DNA from: an uncultured Oscillibacter sp.
GTDB lineage: Bacteria > Bacillota > Clostridia > Oscillospirales > Oscillospiraceae
DNA length: 41,312 bases
Assembly: GCA_910584995.1 (NCBI GenBank)
Contig: CAJUDW010000022.1
Span: 1-41,312, forward strand
Reading direction: 5' to 3'
The translations under genes were made by a program, and so were the position numbers. Shown piece by piece: positions 15,495 to 23,597 of this stretch (positions are counted from its first letter, which is position 1; each line of letters starts with the position of its first letter). The notes under the pieces were generated by a model. It worked only from the letters and a program-made list of their open reading frames with translations. It had not been told where the DNA came from and ran no database searches.

Positions 15495-18400
15495 TTACAT
15501 CAGGGTGTAGAGGATTTTCGCCATCTGGCCCCGGGTGATGGGGTTGTGAGGCCGGAACGCGCCGTCGGTGTAGCCGCCGATAACCCCCTGGGCCGCCATG
15601 GTCCTCACATAGAAGGCCGCGTAGGCGGGGATATCGCCGCTGTCGGTAAAGGCGAGTTCCGCCACGGCGTAGCCCTTCTCCTGGGTGCGGCCAATCATGG
15701 CGGCGGCCTGGGCACGGCTGAGGCTGGCGTTGGGATTGAAATACAGTTTCCCGTCCTTGCCGGTATTGCCGTTGATGACCCCCTCGGCATACAGCGCCCG
15801 GACGGCGGCCTCCGCATAAGCCGGAATACTGCCGTTATCTGCAAAGGGCAGGGCTACACCGGCGTAATCCTCATCCTTCAGCCCCAGGTAACGGTACAGC
15901 ATAGCGGCAAACTGAGCCCGGCTGATGTTCTGATCCGGCCGGAAAGTGCCGTCGGCATAGCCGGTGGTGACGCCGGAGAGGTAAAGGAAGTCCGCGTAAT
16001 CCGCCGCCCAGTAGCCCTCGGTATCGGTGAACTTATGGCCAACGCCGGAAGGGGCCACATCCACGGAGGCCCGGCCGATATTGCCGGAGACGTCCCGGGC
16101 AGTGACGGTCACCCGCATAGCCTCCTGGCTCTCCCCGGGGCCGGGCAGGGCGAAGGAGACCGTGCCGGAGGCGGCGTCATAGGTATAGGTGACGGGTTTT
16201 CCGTTGAAGGAAACGGTAACGGCGCTCTCCGGCAGAAGGCCGTCCACGGTGTCCAGGACCGAAGCCCGAATCTCCCAGCGGTCCTGATCCAGGGAAGCGG
16301 TGATGGCCGGGGGTTCGTTATCCATAAGCCCGCCGGAGGAGGCCATAATGTGGTCGATGTAAACCGTACCGGTCTGTCCGGCAGGGGCTTTGCCCTCCTT
16401 GCCCAGGCCCTGGGAGGTGATCCGCAGGCCCTGGAGGATTGCGCCGTCAAAGGGTACTTCCGCCGTCACCTGCCGCCAGCCGGTGAAGTCCAGGGTGGCG
16501 ATCGGCAGGGCGGTCTCCCCGCCGGCGTTGTTCCCGAAGAGTAGGGCCAGATCCACATTAGACCCATCGCCGTACACCCAGAGGCTGACGCCGGTATAGG
16601 GGGCGGAAACCACAGCGGAGGGCTTGGCAGCCCGCCATTGGGCGGTATAGCCGCCGGACTCCGTCAGGGTATAGCTGATTTTCCCGGCGCCCCGGCCTAG
16701 ACGGACGAAGTCACCGGCGTTGGTGAGGCTGTACTCCAGGTTGCTGCCGCCGCCCCGGAAGATCGTGGTATCCCCCTCGAAGTTCTCCAGGACCTTCAGG
16801 GAGCCGCCGTTCTCCGGCAGGGCGGGCGTCACGGTGACAGGCACGGAGACGTTTCTCCCTCCGGCAGTAACGGTGATACTGCCGCTGCCCTCGCCGGAGG
16901 CGGTGAAGTTCCCCAGGGCGTCTATCGAGCCTAGGGCCTCGTCCACCGTCCAGGTGAAGGCCTCCGGATCCGCCTTTAGGGGCTTGTGACGGTAGGCGGC
17001 GGTGGCTGCCAGGGCCGTGACGGTGCCGGGGGCCGCGGTAACGGAAGTGAGGGCGTTCCCGCTGCTGTCCCGGATGGTCAGGGTATCCGGCGTTGTGACG
17101 GCATAGACCGTGGTGGAGCCGCTGCCGCCCCGGCCCAGGGCGGTGACGGTAATATTGCCTCCCTGGGAGGGCGTAGTCAAAACCCCGTCCTCCACAACGC
17201 CGTCGCTGGCGGAGAGGGTATACTGCTGGTACTGCATGGGGATGAAGTTGGTATCCACGGCAGCGGCAGAGATTACGGTTTTGCTGCCTGCCAGCACGTA
17301 CGGATCTGCTGCGCTGACGTAGAAGTGGCCCAGATCGCCGGAAGGTTCATTCCCGGCCACCAGGAAAATGTGGTTGGTCACCGCCCGCTCGCTGCCGTCG
17401 GAGGGACGGTTGACAGTCTGGGCAGCCAGTTTGTCCGGATCCGTGACAGAGAGGGTGGTGGAACCGCCGCCGTCCAGACACAGGGCGGTCTCGCAGCCAA
17501 GTTCCAGCATCCGCCGGGCCACCTGGCTCATGGACGCGCCGATGGAGTGGCCGGCGCGGCGTCCGTCGATGGTATAGAAAATCACAGTGCCGTCAGGCCG
17601 CTGGCCAACGGCGGTGCGGGGTGCGGCCCCGGCGGCAAGGCCGGGCACCACTGCGCCGTTTTCCACCAGGGCGTACAGCGCGCCCACAGCGTACTCCACA
17701 TCCTCCCAGCCCTGGGCAGCGGCCTGGGTGGTCAACGTAACCGTCGCGCCTGCGGGAATTTTCCGCATTTTCTCCACCAATCCGGCATCTGCCGCCAGAT
17801 TCACGGAAAACACCAGCTGGTTGGGCCCTACGGCTGTGGCGGAGCCGTCCTCCACCACCCGGTCCACGACGGCAGTAAGGACGCCGCCAATAGAGAGATC
17901 GCCCTCCTGGATGGTGCATACCACGTCCACGCCCGGCTGGGTGGTTCCGGTGGTGTGGGCGGCGTTAAAATCATAGGTATACAGAAAAACGCCGCTGTTG
18001 TCCCGGCCCTTATTGAGGGCCGCCGGGCGGCAGTAGGTCTCTGCCGGAACGCTGTTGGTCAGGAATTCCCCCTCCAGGTAATCGTCCGGAAGGGTCTCTC
18101 CAGGAAGCGGCCCTCCGGGAAGGGTTTCTTCAGGGAGGGTTTCTCCGGGAACCGTCTCCTCGGGAAGGGTTTCACCAGGGAGGTTTTCCTCCGGCGGCGT
18201 TTCTTCGGAAACAGGCTCCTCTGTCATGTAGGAAAACCGGGCGTCCACGGTGATGCCGGGCTTGCCCAGCACGGCGGTGCCGTCGGATCGGAATCCGATG
18301 GCGTGGAAGCCGCCGTCACTGCTGCGGAGCCGCCCCTCGGTCATGACAAGGCCCACCGGGACGCCGCTGCCTACCACGTAAAAGTCGCCGTTGATGCCTG

Positions 18401-18719
18401 CCACAACCCGCCTGCCCTGGGCCTCCAGGTTCCGGGCCATGGCGGTAACGGTGGATTTCTCCGTCACCACGCTGCCGCAGGTGACAATAGGCGTCACCTG
18501 CCCGTTGGGTTCATATGTAATCAGGTTTTCTGTCCGGAAATCAGAACCGGATTCGCTCCAGAACACGTTGGTGGACAGCTGGGTCTGCCGGTTCAGCAGG
18601 GTGTCCCTGGCTGTCAGATCGTCTCCCAGCGCCTCCGACGCGGCAGCTGGCAGGGCCAGGGATGCCGTTATGGACAAAGACGCCAGCAAGGCTGTCAGTT
18701 TGCGGAAAGTTGTTTTCAT
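15495..18719 (-). CDS. SLH-domain cell-wall protein with phosphodiester glycosidase (NAGPA-like) domain
   Basis: A 1,074-residue secreted protein. Signal peptide residues 1-28 (ending PAAAS); phosphodiester glycosidase/DUF2233 domain about 60-500, with the hallmark NGDFY and a second conserved segment CLDGGGSTTL. Inside it sits a low-complexity insert of PEETLPGE-type repeats (167-213). Ig-like/Big-type domains follow (about 500-720), a jelly-roll domain that resembles carbohydrate-binding modules (about 725-870), another Ig-like domain, and three SLH repeats at the C-terminus (about 900-1074), which anchor to pyruvylated wall polymers. The enzyme family cleaves sugar phosphodiesters such as GlcNAc-1-phosphate; a wall or teichoic-acid substrate is inference. 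The ATG at 18719 has GGAGG 6 bp upstream. Confidence 0.92.
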   Translation of the reverse strand: MKTTFRKLTALLASLSITASLALPAAASEALGDDLTARDTLLNRQTQLSTNVFWSESGSDFRTENLITYEPNGQVTPIVTCGSVVTEKSTVTAMARNLEAQGRRVVAGINGDFYVVGSGVPVGLVMTEGRLRSSDGGFHAIGFRSDGTAVLGKPGITVDARFSYMTEEPVSEETPPEENLPGETLPEETVPGETLPEETLPGGPLPGETLPDDYLEGEFLTNSVPAETYCRPAALNKGRDNSGVFLYTYDFNAAHTTGTTQPGVDVVCTIQEGDLSIGGVLTAVVDRVVEDGSATAVGPNQLVFSVNLAADAGLVEKMRKIPAGATVTLTTQAAAQGWEDVEYAVGALYALVENGAVVPGLAAGAAPRTAVGQRPDGTVIFYTIDGRRAGHSIGASMSQVARRMLELGCETALCLDGGGSTTLSVTDPDKLAAQTVNRPSDGSERAVTNHIFLVAGNEPSGDLGHFYVSAADPYVLAGSKTVISAAAVDTNFIPMQYQQYTLSASDGVVEDGVLTTPSQGGNITVTALGRGGSGSTTVYAVTTPDTLTIRDSSGNALTSVTAAPGTVTALAATAAYRHKPLKADPEAFTWTVDEALGSIDALGNFTASGEGSGSITVTAGGRNVSVPVTVTPALPENGGSLKVLENFEGDTTIFRGGGSNLEYSLTNAGDFVRLGRGAGKISYTLTESGGYTAQWRAAKPSAVVSAPYTGVSLWVYGDGSNVDLALLFGNNAGGETALPIATLDFTGWRQVTAEVPFDGAILQGLRITSQGLGKEGKAPAGQTGTVYIDHIMASSGGLMDNEPPAITASLDQDRWEIRASVLDTVDGLLPESAVTVSFNGKPVTYTYDAASGTVSFALPGPGESQEAMRVTVTARDVSGNIGRASVDVAPSGVGHKFTDTEGYWAADYADFLYLSGVTTGYADGTFRPDQNISRAQFAAMLYRYLGLKDEDYAGVALPFADNGSIPAYAEAAVRALYAEGVINGNTGKDGKLYFNPNASLSRAQAAAMIGRTQEKGYAVAELAFTDSGDIPAYAAFYVRTMAAQGVIGGYTDGAFRPHNPITRGQMAKILYTLM
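18081..18221 (-). repeat. Low-complexity PEETLPGE coding repeats
   Basis: Short degenerate repeats (units of 15-30 bp) encoding Pro-Glu-Glu-Thr-Leu-Pro-Gly motifs within the phosphodiester glycosidase domain, probably a flexible loop that varies in length between strains. Confidence 0.8.
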
Positions 18720-18865
18720 AGTCTGCCTCCATGCGGAAAAACGGGTGGTGTACGATACCGCCGCAGACGCCGGAGGGCGGGAGCGGTGCGGTATGCCAGG
18801 ACGGATCCGCCGGTAAAGGCGGCGCAGGGATTCTTTCAGCGCAGTTCCCAGCATTTTGGGGAACT

Positions 18866-18893
18866 ATTTTAGGATACCACATCCTGTGGACAA
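18866..18893 (-). promoter_or_regulatory. Possible promoter of the SLH-protein gene
   Basis: On the minus strand TTGTCC (18888-18893), 16-bp spacer, TAAAAT (18866-18871). The implied leader is about 140 nt and contains GC-rich inverted pieces. No known riboswitch pattern was recognised in it. Confidence 0.4.
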
Positions 18894-19330
18894 AGTAAAT
18901 GCGGATTTGAAAACAAAATTCTGACAGTTTCCATGCTGCCTCCGGCAAAATAACCGCCAAACCGCAGGATTTCTGCTTTTTTTGCCCTGGATCCAGCCTT
19001 ACCGGCCGCCGGAAGAGGAAAAGAGACGGTTGAAGATGAAAGCAGAGCCCTGATTCCCCAAAATAGAACTTTTATTTGTCATAAAGACTGGAAATTTACC
19101 TGTATTCCCGGAAAATATGGAAATCTTTTTAATTGTGTCATATTTTGATATACGCATAATCTTCTAGTTATCTGCAATAAATGACGAATAGATAAAATCA
19201 AATCATCACTGTTGTCCCCATATACATCTGAAATCTGATTCATATATATCTAAAATTATATGTATCGGCTCTTCAAAATCACTGAGCAAGGCGTTCTCTT
19301 GTGCATATTTACTAAATCTAAATATGATAA
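18894..19330. other. AT-rich gene-free stretch
   Basis: Roughly 430 bp, markedly AT-rich from 19050 on, between the divergent side of the SLH gene and the end of the EpsG-like gene. No gene, RNA or clear promoter was recognised. Confidence 0.6.
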
Positions 19331-19367
19331 GTCCCGCTTTTCAGGAAAAACCCTCGAAAAGCGGGAC
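19331..19367 (-). terminator. Terminator of the EpsG-like gene
   Basis: A perfect 12-bp stem (GTCCCGCTTTTC with GAAAAGCGGGAC), 13-nt loop, followed on the minus strand by a T/A-rich tail. It starts 7 bp after the stop codon. Confidence 0.85.
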
Positions 19368-19374
19368 TCAGCAA

Positions 19375-20427
19375 CTATACGCCCGATGAGACGGCCCTGT
19401 TCCAGATGCCGTGGTAAGGATATACGCCGTGAAAGCCCTGCCGGGCCGCGAAGATGAAATAGGCCAGGCAGCAAGCCGCCAGAAAGCCAGTCCATACTTT
19501 GCGCCCTTTGACTTCGCGGGCGGCCTCCGGCAGCGCCAGAATAGAGAAAAAGGCGGTATAGATGGAGAGGCGTTCCAGGATAAAGTGCCGGGTGATAAAC
19601 ATCTGGATCAGCAGGCTGTAAAACGCGCTGTTGGCCAGTACCGGGGAAGCGGAGGGATTCCGGGCCGCCTGCCGGATCAGGGGCAGCGTGAAAAAGAAGC
19701 AGCCCAAAGGCGCCAAAAGATAGACAGCGCTGTTGCTTTGCCAATATCGTCCCCCGGGATAGGAGCGGTACACCGGCAGGACAGCAAGGAGCATCTGGAG
19801 CAATGGGTCGGCAAAAAGATAGGCCAGCCCCGCTATGGCAGCCGCTGCCGCGTAGTGACGTTTGGAAACCCGCAGGTTCAAGAGAACGTAGAACGGGAAC
19901 ATAATCAGGGCTGATTGATGGAAGCAGGATGCCAGAAGGACTATTCCGCAAAACGGGAGAAATCTGCGCCGCCGCAGGAAAGGGTATGTCCACAGGACGA
20001 TGGCGGCGGCAATGGACTGGCGCAGTAAATTCATACTCATGGCAAAATACTGAAGCGTCACAAACAGGCAGACGCTGAACCCGGGAGCGGAGGAGTAGCG
20101 TCCGATCCAAAGGAGGACCAGCGCCGTGACCAGCAGGTGGAACAAAAACAAAAAGGCGCGGTAATTGCCTCCCCAAAGGGCCGTTGCCCAATTCAGGAGA
20201 AAATACCCCGGTTCCCGCGCTGTCAGACAGGCCAGGCCCTGGCCGGCAATTCTCTGAAAAAGCGCTTCGTAGGAGCGGTAATCAAAACCAGTAACATATC
20301 GCAGGGAGGCCAGGAGCCAGCAGGCCAGTCCAAAAGCAAGCAAAAATTTGCGCCGGTATTCCGGATATTTGGACACCAGCGGCTCTCCTGCCAGGCCCAA
20401 AGCGATTAACGCGAAATATGGCAGCAT
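19375..20427 (-). CDS. EpsG-family polytopic membrane protein
   Basis: A 350-residue membrane protein with about ten hydrophobic segments. The N-terminal motif RYVTGFDYRSYEALFQRI is characteristic of EpsG/Wzy-like proteins (PF14897), which are thought to polymerise or export surface polysaccharide. The ATG at 20427 has GAGAGGAG directly upstream. No glycosyltransferase is adjacent, so this is an isolated member; its neighbours upstream are two exported proteins of unknown role. It could be a polysaccharide polymerase or O-acyl/glycosyl transfer protein; only the family is supported. Confidence 0.8.
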   Translation of the reverse strand: MLPYFALIALGLAGEPLVSKYPEYRRKFLLAFGLACWLLASLRYVTGFDYRSYEALFQRIAGQGLACLTAREPGYFLLNWATALWGGNYRAFLFLFHLLVTALVLLWIGRYSSAPGFSVCLFVTLQYFAMSMNLLRQSIAAAIVLWTYPFLRRRRFLPFCGIVLLASCFHQSALIMFPFYVLLNLRVSKRHYAAAAAIAGLAYLFADPLLQMLLAVLPVYRSYPGGRYWQSNSAVYLLAPLGCFFFTLPLIRQAARNPSASPVLANSAFYSLLIQMFITRHFILERLSIYTAFFSILALPEAAREVKGRKVWTGFLAACCLAYFIFAARQGFHGVYPYHGIWNRAVSSGV

Positions 20428-20567
20428 TTCTCTCTCCTCTCTCATCCGCGCCATAGCGGCTGGTTCGGCGGTTAGGTATGCGCCTTTGGGTTTTCTGTGG
20501 GAATGGTTGGGTTTACCTGGTCAGGCGGTTGGGTATGGCCGAAAACGGGTTCCATCGGGAGCAGGCG

Positions 20568-20597
20568 GCCGGCCGGAAGTGAAATCTTCCGGCCGGC
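20568..20597 (-). terminator. Hairpin after the exported-protein gene
   Basis: Perfect 12-bp stem GCCGGCCGGAAG with its complement, 6-nt loop, 65 bp past the stop. No T-run follows, so termination strength is uncertain. Confidence 0.55.
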
Positions 20598-20662
20598 TGT
20601 CCATTATTGCGGATACAGGCGTAGTAGGTGGAATGTATGCTTCCCGGAAACCGGGAAGGTGT

Positions 20663-21238
20663 TCACGCCTTGCTTACAACGAAAATAGGTGTGACGGTGA
20701 AGGAGCTGTCCTCCGGGACGGCGGCGCCCAGGGTCCCCACAACGTAGAGCGTGGACGTGCCGTAGGGATTCAGGCTGGTAAGGTTCAGATACTGGGGCGA
20801 GTTGGCTTGGAGCCATTTGGTTTGCTCCAGGGTGGTGGGCAGCTGGTTGGAGAGGGTTTCCGGCTGGAAGCCGATGGCAACCTGATTTTCGCCCACATAT
20901 TGGCTGTCACTCCATGTAGTCCCCTTGAGGCCGCTCAGGTTTACTGTGGTGTAGGCCACATCTATATTGATGGGGACGCCGGAACGGCTGGTGATGACCA
21001 CGCGGGGGGAAATGACTTTATTGTCCCCCTCAACGGAGCGGCTGATGTGGAAAGGGACGTAAGAGGGAATCGTAACCGACATGAGCGTGGGCTCGATCTC
21101 TCCCACCATCAGCACCTCGCTGGAAGAGCCTATCGGGAGATCCTTCTCCTTATAGGAGCCTGCCGCGAAAGCGCTGGTGGAGAATAGGACGGCCACTAGC
21201 ACGACGGTCAAAAAACTGAAAAGTCGTTTCTGTTTCAT
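20663..21238 (-). CDS. Exported protein of unknown function
   Basis: A 191-residue protein with a clear signal peptide (MKQKRLFSFLTVVLVAVLFSTSAFA, cleavage after AFA). The mature part is about 165 residues, lacks Cys, and alternates hydrophobic and polar residues in the manner of a beta-sandwich; phrases such as VTIPSYVPFHISRSVEG and TLYVVGTLGAAVPEDSSFTVTP recall surface or fibre-forming proteins. I do not recognise the family. AAAGGAAC lies 6 bp before the ATG. It follows another exported protein (266 bp upstream, same strand), and the two may be assembled together on the surface. Confidence 0.8.
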   Translation of the reverse strand: MKQKRLFSFLTVVLVAVLFSTSAFAAGSYKEKDLPIGSSSEVLMVGEIEPTLMSVTIPSYVPFHISRSVEGDNKVISPRVVITSRSGVPINIDVAYTTVNLSGLKGTTWSDSQYVGENQVAIGFQPETLSNQLPTTLEQTKWLQANSPQYLNLTSLNPYGTSTLYVVGTLGAAVPEDSSFTVTPIFVVSKA

Positions 21239-21504
21239 AACTAGTTCCTTTCTGCCGCTGCCTGTATCCGCAAGAAATGGCAGGGGGGGACTGACAACTT
21301 GCCTAAAAGGGAGGTTAAGCGTGCTGTTTGCCGGATATCTGTTTACTGTCCGGCATAAAAATCGTTAAAATGCGCCGGCCACGGCCTGGGCGCGGAGCCT
21401 TGACAGGTCTCCCGGCAGATGTGAAACATGGCCTCACGCGGACGTTTGAGCAGCGGGAAAAGCATCTCACGCCGCCGGGTATTTGCCAATTGTTCAGGCG
21501 GGGC

Positions 21505-22020
21505 CTAGCTGAGGATGGAAAGCGTGAGGTCTGCGCCTACCTGGCCGATATAGGAGTGATCCGCTTCACGATATGCCTTGAAATAGGCGGTAGCATCATA
21601 GCTGCCAGGTTCCAGCAGTTTGTCCAGTTTGGTGTTTTCGATATAGGAACCTGCGGGAAGGGCTTTAGACTGATAGATCAGTTCCTGCGTATCGTCTATG
21701 TAGATTTCCACCACCAAAAGCTTTGCGTTGTTGGCCGGATTTTCCAGCATCAGATTTCCTTCGGCGCCGCCTGTTTCAAAGACCGGGCTTGTGTTAATGG
21801 AAAACGAGATCATGCTCTCATCCAGCATCTGCTGGAGTTCCGCCTGCCTCTGCTCAAGATCGACGCCTGGCAGGATGCCCATGGTGGCGTTGTCTGCCAG
21901 TTCCAGCGAATCGTCAGGCTTTCGGCTTGTGAAGAGGAGGACGGCCGCTGCCAAAAGCACGCAGATCGCGCAGACGGGGAGTAGCCGTTTTTTCCATGTG
22001 GACTGAATGGCTGATTTCAT
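21505..22020 (-). CDS. Membrane-anchored protein of unknown function
   Basis: A 171-residue protein with one N-terminal membrane segment (about residues 11-30: LLPVCAICVLLAAAVLLF) and an extracytoplasmic domain rich in beta-strand pattern. The residues SFSINTSPVFETGGAEGNLMLENP and LEPGSYDATAYFKAYR suggest an Ig-like or fimbrial-type sandwich. No family recognised. AAAGGGG precedes the ATG. A TATAGT 43 bp upstream of the start could be a -10 element, but no good -35 accompanies it. It is probably functionally tied to the exported protein downstream. Confidence 0.78.
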   Translation of the reverse strand: MKSAIQSTWKKRLLPVCAICVLLAAAVLLFTSRKPDDSLELADNATMGILPGVDLEQRQAELQQMLDESMISFSINTSPVFETGGAEGNLMLENPANNAKLLVVEIYIDDTQELIYQSKALPAGSYIENTKLDKLLEPGSYDATAYFKAYREADHSYIGQVGADLTLSILS

Positions 22021-22328
22021 GACGATAACCCCTTTCTCTCTTTTTAATCCGTTCTAACGTTACTATACCGCATTTTGCCTGTCGAAATTTGTCGTTTTTT
22101 GGCATAAAACCGCAAAAATTTTGAGATTTTGTCAAAAGGACTGCTGTCTCGTCTCTCGGTCCCTGAGCGAGGAGTTTTACGGGGCAGAACCAAATTGATT
22201 CCCAGTTTTGCGGAAACGGACAAGCCATCTGTTGTGCCGGATATCTCACCCACGTTTTTAACAAGAGCAAAAAGACGGCAGGTAAGTCTCTTCGAAGGGG
22301 ATTGGAGATTTGAGCCGATGAAAGAAAA
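22021..22328. other. Gene-free stretch between rubrerythrin and exported-protein genes
   Basis: About 300 bp. Upstream of the membrane-anchored protein gene there is a direct repeat TGTCG aaatt TGTCG (plus strand, about 22080-22095) that might be a regulator site. Nothing else could be supported. Confidence 0.5.
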
Positions 22329-22361
22329 CCGGAGGCATGGCGCTGTGTGCCATGCCTCCGG
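22321..22361 (-). terminator. Rubrerythrin terminator
   Basis: Perfect 13-bp stem CCGGAGGCATGGC with its complement, 7-nt loop, followed on the minus strand by TTTTCTTT. Confidence 0.92.
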
Positions 22362-22377
22362 ACAAACACATATGTAC

Positions 22378-22914
22378 TTAATAATTCTCCGCGTGAACCT
22401 CAAAGTAAGCCTGGGGATGGGCGCAGACGGGGCAAATCTCGGGGGCGGCGGTGCCCACCACGATATGCCCGCAGTTCCGGCACTCCCAAACCTTGACTTC
22501 GCTCTTCTTGAAGACCTCCTGGGCCTCTACGTTGCGCAGCAGGGCCCGATACCGCTCCTCATGGTGCTTCTCGATCTCGCCAACTGCCCGGAACTTGGCG
22601 GCCAACTCCGGGAAGCCTTCCGCCTCGGCGGTCTTGGCAAAACCCTCGTACATATCCATCCACTCGTAGTTTTCCCCGTCGGCGGCGGCGCCCAGATTCT
22701 CGGCGGTGGAGCCGATGCCCTCCAGTTCCTTGAACCACATCTTGGCGTGTTCTTTCTCGTTGTCGGCGGTTTTCAGGAACAGGGCAGCGATTTGCTCGAA
22801 GCCCTCTTTCTTGGCCTTGGAGGCGAAATAGGTGTACTTGTTTCGGGCCTGGGACTCCCCGGCGAAAGCAGCCTCCAGGTTTTTCTCTGTCTGGGTTCCG
22901 GTATATTTGGACAT
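22378..22914 (-). CDS. rbr: Rubrerythrin
   Basis: A 178-residue non-haem di-iron peroxidase that reduces hydrogen peroxide in anaerobes. The N-terminal ferritin-like four-helix domain carries the iron ligands (Glu in AFAGESQARNKY, EKEH and EIEKHHEERY), and the C-terminal rubredoxin-like domain (about 140-178) has the two Cys pairs CRNCG and CPVCAHP for the Fe(Cys)4 site. Length and motif order are those of classical rubrerythrin. GGGAGGA precedes the ATG. It is a single-gene unit with its own terminator, which together with its content supports a strictly anaerobic host. Confidence 0.97.
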   Translation of the reverse strand: MSKYTGTQTEKNLEAAFAGESQARNKYTYFASKAKKEGFEQIAALFLKTADNEKEHAKMWFKELEGIGSTAENLGAAADGENYEWMDMYEGFAKTAEAEGFPELAAKFRAVGEIEKHHEERYRALLRNVEAQEVFKKSEVKVWECRNCGHIVVGTAAPEICPVCAHPQAYFEVHAENY

Positions 22915-22963
22915 GGCGAAATCCTCCCTTTCAAATTTGAAAAATAGCGGTGAGAAGTTACAA

Positions 22964-22996
22964 AAAGGCTCTAAAAACCGCGTTTTTAGAGCCTTT
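22964..22996 (-). terminator. Terminator after tRNA-Arg
   Basis: Perfect 14-bp stem (AAAGGCTCTAAAAA with its complement), 5-nt loop, followed by TTTTTG counting stem bases on the minus strand. It begins 2 bp after the tRNA 3' end. Confidence 0.9.
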
Positions 22997-22998
22997 GG

Positions 22999-23072
22999 TA
23001 CGCCCGACTGGATTCGAACCAGCGGCCTTCAGAGTCGGAGTCTGACGCGCTATCCAACTGCGCCACGGGCGC
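22999..23072 (-). tRNA. tRNA-Arg (anticodon CCG)
   Basis: A 74-nt cloverleaf on the minus strand: acceptor GCGCCCG with CGGGCGT, D-arm GCGCAGTTGGATAGCGC, anticodon stem TCAGA/TCTGA with 7-nt loop CTCCGAC giving anticodon CCG (reads CGG), and T-arm CTGG TTCGAAT CCAG. CCA is not encoded. CGG is a frequent codon in this GC-rich DNA. Confidence 0.96.
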
Positions 23073-23195
23073 ATACCTAACGATATGAAATTTTTGCTTC
23101 ACTGGCTATCCGGGAAAATAACAACCAAGCAGTATCAGCCAACGGTGTTTTTCCTCTGCCAACACCCCTCTTTGCAGGGCTTTGTGCTTGTCCCC

Positions 23196-23251
23196 AGCCG
23201 GACTGGCCCGAAATGCCGGGCCTGACGCGCTGTCCAACTGTCCCGCAGACG
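23196..23251 (-). pseudogene. Decayed tRNA-Arg relic
   Basis: About 130 bp upstream of the intact tRNA-Arg, on the same strand, is a partial copy: the D-arm region reads CAGTTGGACAGCGCGTCAG (intact gene CAGTTGGATAGCGCGTCAG) and the T-arm end keeps CCAGTC, but the anticodon arm is mostly deleted and the acceptor stem no longer pairs. It cannot make a tRNA. Confidence 0.7.
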
Positions 23252-23597
23252 TATAAAAAGAAGGGATGGGCTTGTTTTTCACACTCACTGTTCACAGATT
23301 ATAGCAGGCTGCCGCCGGACTGTCAAGAGGATTGCAGAACTTTTCCTCCGGGAGGCCCCGTCCGTCCGGAAACGCGCCGCGGCTCAATGCCGGACAGCCT
23401 GCCCCCAGCAGGGGGGAGGAACGGTTTTCTGCCTCCGGGCATACAATATAGCGGCCGGCGGAGTCAGAGATGCACGCACTTTAACCACAGTCCGCCGCAG
23501 GAGGCGGGGCCTCTCCGCACGGCCCTTTTAAAGCATTGCAGCGGGATAACCCTTATCCGCCATAAATCCTGCGGGCGGCGGCAAAGAAGGGAAGAAT
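23252..23597. other. Gene-free stretch before the hemerythrin-fusion gene
   Basis: No supported gene. A TACAAT at about 23442 could be part of a promoter for the downstream gene, but no good -35 is present. GC-rich inverted pieces occur without a known RNA pattern. Confidence 0.5.

Noticed and set aside
18720..18865. Cyclic-di-GMP or other riboswitch in the leader of the SLH-protein gene
   Set aside because: GC-rich inverted pieces are present, but the conserved GEMM blocks are not.
16986..18872. A long plus-strand frame opposite the SLH protein gene
   Set aside because: Gly/His/Arg-rich composition typical of antisense GC-rich frames; the minus strand has a signal peptide, an enzyme domain and SLH repeats.
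22129..22947. A 272-codon plus-strand frame over the rubrerythrin gene
   Set aside because: Antisense to rubrerythrin, which has all iron-ligand motifs.
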